Source: an uncultured Acetatifactor sp. (GTDB taxonomy: Bacteria; Bacillota; Clostridia; Lachnospirales; Lachnospiraceae). From it: a stretch of 18,987 nt of DNA. The stretch spans positions 1 to 18,987 of the forward strand of contig CAKSAM010000041.1 in assembly GCA_934436245.1 (NCBI GenBank), read 5' to 3'. The translations under genes and the position numbers were made by a program. Shown piece by piece: positions 14,302 to 18,987 of the stretch. Within the stretch, counting starts at the first letter, position 1. Each line of letters opens with the position of its first letter. The notes under the pieces are model-generated. The model searched no databases and had not been told where the DNA came from. It worked only from the letters and a program-made list of their open reading frames with translations.

Positions 14302-15645
14302 TCAATCTTTGTGAGCACGCAATTCCTTCACTTTTTCCATAAGTTTTTCCTCCGTGTTCCACTCGGGGTGCTCCAATACCAGTTCCAGCAGTTGTTGCAG
14401 CATCTCCCCCAGCTCTCTTCCCGGCTTCATCCCCATTGCAATAAGTTCTCTGCCGGTAACCGCCAGTGTTTTCAAGGAAACACATTGTTTTTTATCCAGT
14501 ATTTCCTGATACAGTTTTTCCCAAAGCAACAGAGTTTCCAGCTTTTCTGCCCTCATATAATCACTCTGTGCCAGAATATCCGCTTTTTTTACCGGAAATA
14601 ACAGCGGAAAAATATCTTCACCGATCTTATTGACAGCCTTTCGCACGATCCTTAAGTCAGGGGTCACGGAATTACCATAATCATGATATCTCACCAGGCG
14701 TGTAACAACAGCCACCGTGTCATTATCAAACCGCAGTCTGCGTAAAATCCGCCTCGACATTTCTTCTCCCACCGCCGGATGTCCGTAGAAATGTGTAATC
14801 CCTTTTTCATCAATGGTCAAAGTCCCCGGTTTTCCAACATCATGCAACAACATGGCATATCGGAGCTCTTTTCTGGGTTCTATCTCCATTATTGCATGTA
14901 ACGTATGCTCTCCAACGTTGTATTTATGATGGGGGTGATTCTGGGGTGTTTCCATCATGGTATCAAATTCCGGCAGAATCACCTTGGTGACGCCCATGTC
15001 ATAAGCATTCCTTAAGATATCAGGATGCGGTGAGATCAATAATTTCGTCAATTCCACCTGTATCCGTTCTGCGCTGATTTTCTGCAAGGTCGGCGCCAGC
15101 TTACGGATTGCCGCCTCGGTATCCTCATGAATTTCATAGCCAAGCTGTGCGGAAAAACGGATGGCACGCATGATGCGGAGTGCATCCTCACCAAAACGTT
15201 CCTCCGGATCACCAACGCATCGGATAAGCCCTGCTTCGATATCTGTCAGTCCTCCAAAGATATCAATTAATCCTTCCGTGTCATTATATGCCATGGCATT
15301 AATCGTAAAGTCCCTGCGCTTCAGATCCTCTTCCAGATTCGGAGTGAACGTCACCTCTTTAGGATGACGACTGTCTTCGTATTTTCCGTCCACACGATAG
15401 GTCGTAACCTCAAACCCTTCTTTATCCAGCATCACTGTTACCGTGCCATGCTGGATCCCGGTATCAATAGTACGGCGAAACAATTGTTTCACCTGTTCCG
15501 GTCTTGCGGAAGTTGTAATATCCCAATCCTCAGGTTTTCTGCCAAGAATGGAATCTCTGACACATCCTCCTACCACATAGGCTTCAAATCCGGCATTCTG
15601 TATGGTATCTATGATATATTTTGCTTTTTCCGGTATCTGAATCAT
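14302..15645 (-). CDS. cca: CCA-adding tRNA nucleotidyltransferase
   Basis: This 447-residue class II nucleotidyltransferase adds or repairs the 3' CCA of tRNAs. The head and neck show GGCVRD (26-31), the metal-binding EDWD (39-42) and RRDFTINAMAY (110-120), then GEDALRIMRAIRFSAQLGY (152-170). An HD domain follows (LLHDVGKPG around H268-D269), as in many Firmicute and clostridial members. The tRNA-Tyr gene in this window lacks an encoded CCA, so this enzyme is needed to mature it. The ribosome site is weak (GTGAGAG). It lies 36 nt after the HAD gene and 79 nt before the CotS-like gene. A pure A-adding enzyme cannot be excluded from sequence alone. Confidence 0.94.
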   Translation of the reverse strand: MIQIPEKAKYIIDTIQNAGFEAYVVGGCVRDSILGRKPEDWDITTSARPEQVKQLFRRTIDTGIQHGTVTVMLDKEGFEVTTYRVDGKYEDSRHPKEVTFTPNLEEDLKRRDFTINAMAYNDTEGLIDIFGGLTDIEAGLIRCVGDPEERFGEDALRIMRAIRFSAQLGYEIHEDTEAAIRKLAPTLQKISAERIQVELTKLLISPHPDILRNAYDMGVTKVILPEFDTMMETPQNHPHHKYNVGEHTLHAIMEIEPRKELRYAMLLHDVGKPGTLTIDEKGITHFYGHPAVGEEMSRRILRRLRFDNDTVAVVTRLVRYHDYGNSVTPDLRIVRKAVNKIGEDIFPLLFPVKKADILAQSDYMRAEKLETLLLWEKLYQEILDKKQCVSLKTLAVTGRELIAMGMKPGRELGEMLQQLLELVLEHPEWNTEEKLMEKVKELRAHKD

Positions 15646-15681
15646 ACTTTTCTCTCACTTCTATGCTTTACGATCCGTCTG

Positions 15682-16500
15682 CTATGCTTCTGGATTCATA
15701 ATAAATTTATCAATAACCTCCACCAGTCCATCCTCATCGTTTGTACCGGTAATGTAATCCGCAGCTTCTTTCACAGCCGGCTGGGCGTTGCCCATGGCTA
15801 CGCCGGTTCCCGCATACTCGATCATGGAAATGTCATTATAACCGTCTCCACAACAGATTGCATTTTCTCTGGTCATCCCCATTCCCTCCAGCATATGATC
15901 CAGGGAAGTTGCCTTGTTCACATCCTTGGGCATGATTTCAATAAAATATGGCTCAGAACGATAAATGCTTGCTACGTCACTGTATTTTTCCTGCAGCTGT
16001 TTCTCTAAATCCGGTGCAATCTCTTCCGGTGCTGTCATGAGACATTTGTTAATATCAAAATTTACATAATCCACGAAATCCGGCACGACCTTAATGGGAA
16101 TCTTATTGATCCTTGCCTCCAGCTCCACGTACTTGTCCGGTTCAAATGCGGAGATCACGCCTTCTCCCTGATAAGTGATCAGCCCACAGCCGTTTGCTTT
16201 GGCAAAATCATACAGCCCCGGAACAATAGACAGAGGCAGTGTTCTCTGGTATACCACTTCGCCGGTCTTGCAATCCACGATGCGTGCTCCGTTAAAGGAC
16301 AGAAGATATCCTCCGTATTTTTTCAGTTCCAGTTCTTCTTCACAGCCTCGCATACCGGGTGTCGGGCGGCCGGAAGCCAGAATGACCTTATGACCATGCT
16401 GTAAAATATTCCAGATTCCTCTTTTGGTTGCTTCTGTGATCTCTTTTTTTGAATTGGTCAGAGTTCCATCAATATCTAATACCAGGATCTTTTCCTGCAT
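15682..16500 (-). CDS. Cof-type HAD-superfamily phosphatase
   Basis: This 272-residue cytoplasmic phosphatase is of the Cof/YidA/YkrA class. Motif I DIDGTL supplies nucleophile D9 and D11, motif II ASGR has S43, motif III Lys is near K196, and motif IV GDGYNDISM is at 218-226. The large type IIB cap lies between about 85 and 190. Relatives dephosphorylate sugar phosphates, pyridoxal phosphate or FMN; the substrate here is not predictable. An AGGAGAG ribosome site precedes the ATG. A hairpin (16523-16561) separates it from the PPIase-like gene, and cca follows. Confidence 0.93.
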   Translation of the reverse strand: MQEKILVLDIDGTLTNSKKEITEATKRGIWNILQHGHKVILASGRPTPGMRGCEEELELKKYGGYLLSFNGARIVDCKTGEVVYQRTLPLSIVPGLYDFAKANGCGLITYQGEGVISAFEPDKYVELEARINKIPIKVVPDFVDYVNFDINKCLMTAPEEIAPDLEKQLQEKYSDVASIYRSEPYFIEIMPKDVNKATSLDHMLEGMGMTRENAICCGDGYNDISMIEYAGTGVAMGNAQPAVKEAADYITGTNDEDGLVEVIDKFIMNPEA

Positions 16501-16522
16501 TTCTTCTCTCCTATAACTTAAC

Positions 16523-16561
16523 AGTACCTGTCTCTTCTGCTTGCGCAGTGAAACAGGTACT
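16523..16561 (-). promoter_or_regulatory. Inter-cistronic hairpin between the PPIase-like and HAD genes
   Basis: A 9-bp outer stem (AGTACCTGT/ACAGGTACT) and an inner CTGC/GCAG stem with a 4-nt loop form a stable hairpin. No T tract follows on the minus strand, so it is a poor terminator. It could stabilise the 3' end of the upstream mRNA or mark a processing site. Confidence 0.5.
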
Positions 16562-16595
16562 TGTCTGTTGTCTATGTTCTGTTCCTGAGCAAGCG

Positions 16596-18242
16596 TTACT
16601 GTGCCTGTGTTGTGGTCTCTTCGGTAGCAGCGGTCTGCTCCTCAGTGATCTCCTGGGTCTCTGCTGCCGCAGTCTCATCGGCTGCAGATTCCTCTGCCTG
16701 CACCTTCAGGTAATTCAGCTTACCCTTGGGATCCTCTACAGTAATATCTGCGGTAATGTCGTCGATATACTGAGTCATTGCCTGGGATACCAGAGTATTC
16801 TTAATGTTGATCTTCCATTCGGGCTGATCCTGTCCGATGTAGTAAAGTACATAGGTGGCATCACTGACAGTGATCGCTACAGTATCTCCTGCCTGACGGC
16901 TGCTGTCGAAGATCCAGCTGCTCAGCTCCTCTGTCATGCCTGTCTTGGTTACCTGCTCGAACAGACCGCCGTTCTCTACTGCGGAAGTATCCTGGGTATA
17001 CTTTTTGCACAGTTCTGCAAAGCTGTCCTCGGTAGCTGCACCGTTCTTCCACTCCTCCAGGATCTCATCTCCTGTCTTGTCCTCAGTAGGGATGATCACA
17101 CGGACATCTGCGGAAAGAGTCTCATCCAGATATCTCTGTTCGAATGCCACCACATAGTAGCAATGGCTGTTGTCATTGGTAATGACGGTGGTGTCTCCTG
17201 CCTTTCTGGCATCATCGAACAGCCAGTCAGAGATCAGGTAGTTCACGGAAGACTTCTTCTCATTCTCATGGGCTTCGCCGTCTTTTGCCACGGTCTGCTC
17301 TGCATCGTCAGCCAGTACTTTGGCATCTTCCATGGCCTTGGCGATCTCAGCATCGGAAGGCTGATATGCGGTATCCTGTGTGGTGTCAGCCGTTGTGGTT
17401 CCATCGGTTGTATTCGCTGTGTCGGCAACTGCGGTCTCATCTACAGGATCTGCCAGTTCGGTAGGCTCGGTGGGCAGTTCTGCATTGATGGTAGTCAGCC
17501 GGTAATCTACGGAATCATAGCTTGCCTTATTTTCATCATAGTAGCTCTGGATCTCATCATCGCTGGGAGCGTTGTCCTCCTGCAGCTTCTCATAATAGGC
17601 GTTCATGACCATATCATTTTTCACATACTGCTCAATACGGCTCATGGTTGCATAACCACCGTAAATGGAACGGATATATTCCTTCTCAGATACGCCTGAG
17701 GCTGCAGCGGAGGTCTTGATGGACTCCTTAAAGGTGTTGTACTCATCCGTGGTATCGTAGGTGAAGCCCTCTGCAGCAGCGGCTGCTTTCAATGCCTTGC
17801 TCTGCTTCAGATTGTCTACTGCCATCTGCTCAAAGTAATCCTGCCAGCTCAGGGTGTCGGAATACATCTGTGTGGACAGATCCTTGGAAGTGTCCAGTCC
17901 GAAGTATGTCAGATAACTGCCATACTGGGTGATATAATTGTTCTTGGTCAGATTGTATTGGTAATCGAACTCTACCTTGTTTACAGCTTCCCCGTTGACC
18001 ACCACATAGGTCTCATGGGTTGCCAGATAGGTACGGATCGGGAAAGATGCTACCAGACATACCAGAGCCACGAGGAATACGATCCCGACTGCTGTGCTGA
18101 TACGTTCTTCCTTTTTCTCCTTTTCCTTCTGCTCTTTACGCTTCTGTACCTTACGGTCATATTTGGTCATGACCTTCTGTTCTGTTTGTTCTTTTTGTTC
18201 TTTTTGTTCTTTATTTTCTGTAACTTTTTCATTCTTAGACAT
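16596..18242 (-). CDS. Membrane-anchored PrsA/SurA-like peptidyl-prolyl isomerase family protein
   Basis: This 548-residue protein has a highly charged N terminus built of EQK-type repeats (about 9-47), one membrane helix (about 50-68) and a large extracytoplasmic part. Residues about 80-235 resemble the SurA/PrsA chaperone region (VVNGEAVNKVEFDYQYN, then ATMSRIEQYVKNDM). Two parvulin-like regions follow: about 246-371, interrupted by an acidic Thr-rich insert (256-295), and about 377-470. Both end in the same pattern, WLFDDARKAGDT and WIFDSSRQAGDT. A Glu/Thr/Ala-rich tail closes the protein. It probably helps exported proteins fold; activity is not certain because the parvulin regions are divergent. 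There is no lipobox, unlike PrsA. An AAGGAGA site lies upstream of ATG. The M3 peptidase gene is 76 nt upstream. Confidence 0.85.
   Translation of the reverse strand: MSKNEKVTENKEQKEQKEQTEQKVMTKYDRKVQKRKEQKEKEKKEERISTAVGIVFLVALVCLVASFPIRTYLATHETYVVVNGEAVNKVEFDYQYNLTKNNYITQYGSYLTYFGLDTSKDLSTQMYSDTLSWQDYFEQMAVDNLKQSKALKAAAAAEGFTYDTTDEYNTFKESIKTSAAASGVSEKEYIRSIYGGYATMSRIEQYVKNDMVMNAYYEKLQEDNAPSDDEIQSYYDENKASYDSVDYRLTTINAELPTEPTELADPVDETAVADTANTTDGTTTADTTQDTAYQPSDAEIAKAMEDAKVLADDAEQTVAKDGEAHENEKKSSVNYLISDWLFDDARKAGDTTVITNDNSHCYYVVAFEQRYLDETLSADVRVIIPTEDKTGDEILEEWKNGAATEDSFAELCKKYTQDTSAVENGGLFEQVTKTGMTEELSSWIFDSSRQAGDTVAITVSDATYVLYYIGQDQPEWKINIKNTLVSQAMTQYIDDITADITVEDPKGKLNYLKVQAEESAADETAAAETQEITEEQTAATEETTTQAQ
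18180..18212. repeat. 9-bp tandem repeat inside the PPIase-like gene
   Basis: About 3.7 copies of a 9-bp unit (TTCTTTTTG, first copy TTCTGTTTG) encode the EQK repeats near the N terminus. The period is a multiple of three, so copy changes would keep the frame and only change the length of the cytoplasmic charged tail. Confidence 0.75.
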
Positions 18243-18318
18243 TGCTTACATGTCTCCTTCCTGGTGTCTTAAGTCCCAATGACTCCTTATTTTACCGTAT
18301 TTTAGCGGAAAAAGAAAG

Positions 18319-18987
18319 CTATTTCACATATTTTTCAAGTTTTTCCACGATATTTTTCACGCATCCCGGTTCAAAGGGACTGTCCAGTCCGACCTCTTTG
18401 ATCATATTGGTATAGAAATCACTGGCAGACAGTCTGCACAGCTTCAGATAGCTCTTCCACGCTTCCCCGAAATCGGCATCCATCTTCACCTTGTACTGCA
18501 ATGCGCAGGTCTGTGCCAGACAATAATCGATATAATACAGAGGGTAGTCGTAAATATGCAGCTGTTTCTGCCAGAAGCCGCCCTGTCCGAAGAAGGGATC
18601 GCCTTCGTAGTCCAGATGGGGCTTGTACTCCTGCTCCAAACGGCTCCAGGCCTGCTTTCTCTCGGCCGGGGTCAGCTCCGGATGCTCATATACGATATGC
18701 TGGAACTCATCCACCATACAGCCGTAAGGGATAAATGCCGCCGCATCCTCCAGATGCATTTCCACGTAATCCTGTGCCCGGTCACCGAAAAACAGATTCA
18801 TCCACTTTTCCGTGAAAAATTCCATGGACATGGAATGGATCTCTGCAGTCTCCATGCCGATATCCGCATGTTCTCTGATGGGATCCTGTGCAGCGAGATA
18901 CCCCTGGAACGCATGACCACACTCATGCGTGATGACGTCCACATCACCGCTGGTACCGTTGAAGTTGGCGAAGATAAACGGTGCATG
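18319..18987 (-). CDS. M3-family oligoendopeptidase, C-terminal part
   Basis: The frame is open to the window edge, so the N-terminal part of this zinc peptidase is missing (222 residues visible; family members have about 550-600). The visible part begins HAPFIFANFNGTSGD, continues with the zinc motif HECGH, and has the third zinc ligand Glu about 24 residues later in TAEIHSMSMEFF. These are hallmarks of the oligoendopeptidase F branch of M3, cytosolic enzymes that cut peptides of medium length. The in-frame ATG at 18942 lies inside the active-site region and is not the real start. The gene ends 76 nt before the PPIase-like gene. Confidence 0.93.
   Translation of the reverse strand, partial: HAPFIFANFNGTSGDVDVITHECGHAFQGYLAAQDPIREHADIGMETAEIHSMSMEFFTEKWMNLFFGDRAQDYVEMHLEDAAAFIPYGCMVDEFQHIVYEHPELTPAERKQAWSRLEQEYKPHLDYEGDPFFGQGGFWQKQLHIYDYPLYYIDYCLAQTCALQYKVKMDADFGEAWKSYLKLCRLSASDFYTNMIKEVGLDSPFEPGCVKNIVEKLEKYVK

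Noticed and set aside
1..18987. Mobile elements, CRISPR arrays, toxin-antitoxin or defence genes
   Set aside because: No transposase, integrase, repeat-spacer pattern or known defence motif was seen on either strand. Gene order and spacing look like an undisturbed chromosomal core.

Overview
The window looks like a chromosomal core region of an endospore-forming, low-to-moderate GC Firmicute, most likely a clostridium of the Lachnospiraceae type. The evidence is the mix of sporulation genes (spoIIE, yabP, yabQ, a CotS-like kinase fold), the HU, FtsH and TilS sequences, SD-rich translation starts, and a tRNA gene that does not encode CCA. The genus cannot be fixed from the sequence alone. Every supported gene lies on the minus strand, so the transcription order runs from high to low coordinates.

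In transcription order: (1) 18987-13224 holds the C-terminal part of an M3-type oligoendopeptidase, a membrane-anchored protein with two parvulin-like regions, a Cof-type HAD phosphatase, the CCA-adding enzyme, and a CotS-like spore-coat kinase-fold protein. A PEGA-domain lipoprotein follows (13192-11801). (2) 11756-9967 has a strong promoter driving HU, then a leaky-looking terminator, then RqcP/YabO (S4 domain), YabP, YabQ and DivIC, ending in an intrinsic terminator. (3) 9895-4665 starts with a promoter whose -35 and -10 are 21 bp apart and flanked by Spo0A-box-like sites; this unusual geometry is also known for Bacillus subtilis spoIIE. It drives a short, soluble SpoIIE, then tilS, hpt and ftsH. 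(4) 4664-4259 is the only long gene-free stretch. It contains repeats, a possible small RNA, a strong bidirectional terminator and the promoter of the next unit. (5) 4258-257 encodes a cytoplasmic GH13 alpha-glucosidase/neopullulanase-like enzyme and a GT-C membrane glycosyltransferase. (6) 245-1 has a consensus promoter followed by tRNA-Tyr(GUA) and a tRNA-Leu(UAA) cut by the window edge.

The block HU/yabO-yabP-yabQ-divIC-spoIIE-tilS-hpt-ftsH keeps the classical Firmicute order linking asymmetric division, sporulation, tRNA-Ile decoding, purine salvage and membrane proteolysis. B. subtilis has extra genes between divIC and tilS, including yabR, which are missing here.

I found no mobile element, CRISPR array, toxin-antitoxin or defence system. 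The points most worth a second look are the SpoIIE that lacks its whole membrane domain although its promoter architecture looks conserved, the 131-nt reading-frame overlap of yabQ with divIC, the candidate C-rich small RNA after ftsH, the duplicated parvulin-like region of the PPIase-like protein, the missing DFG-type Asp in the CotS-like protein, and a long variable arm in the partial tRNA-Leu.
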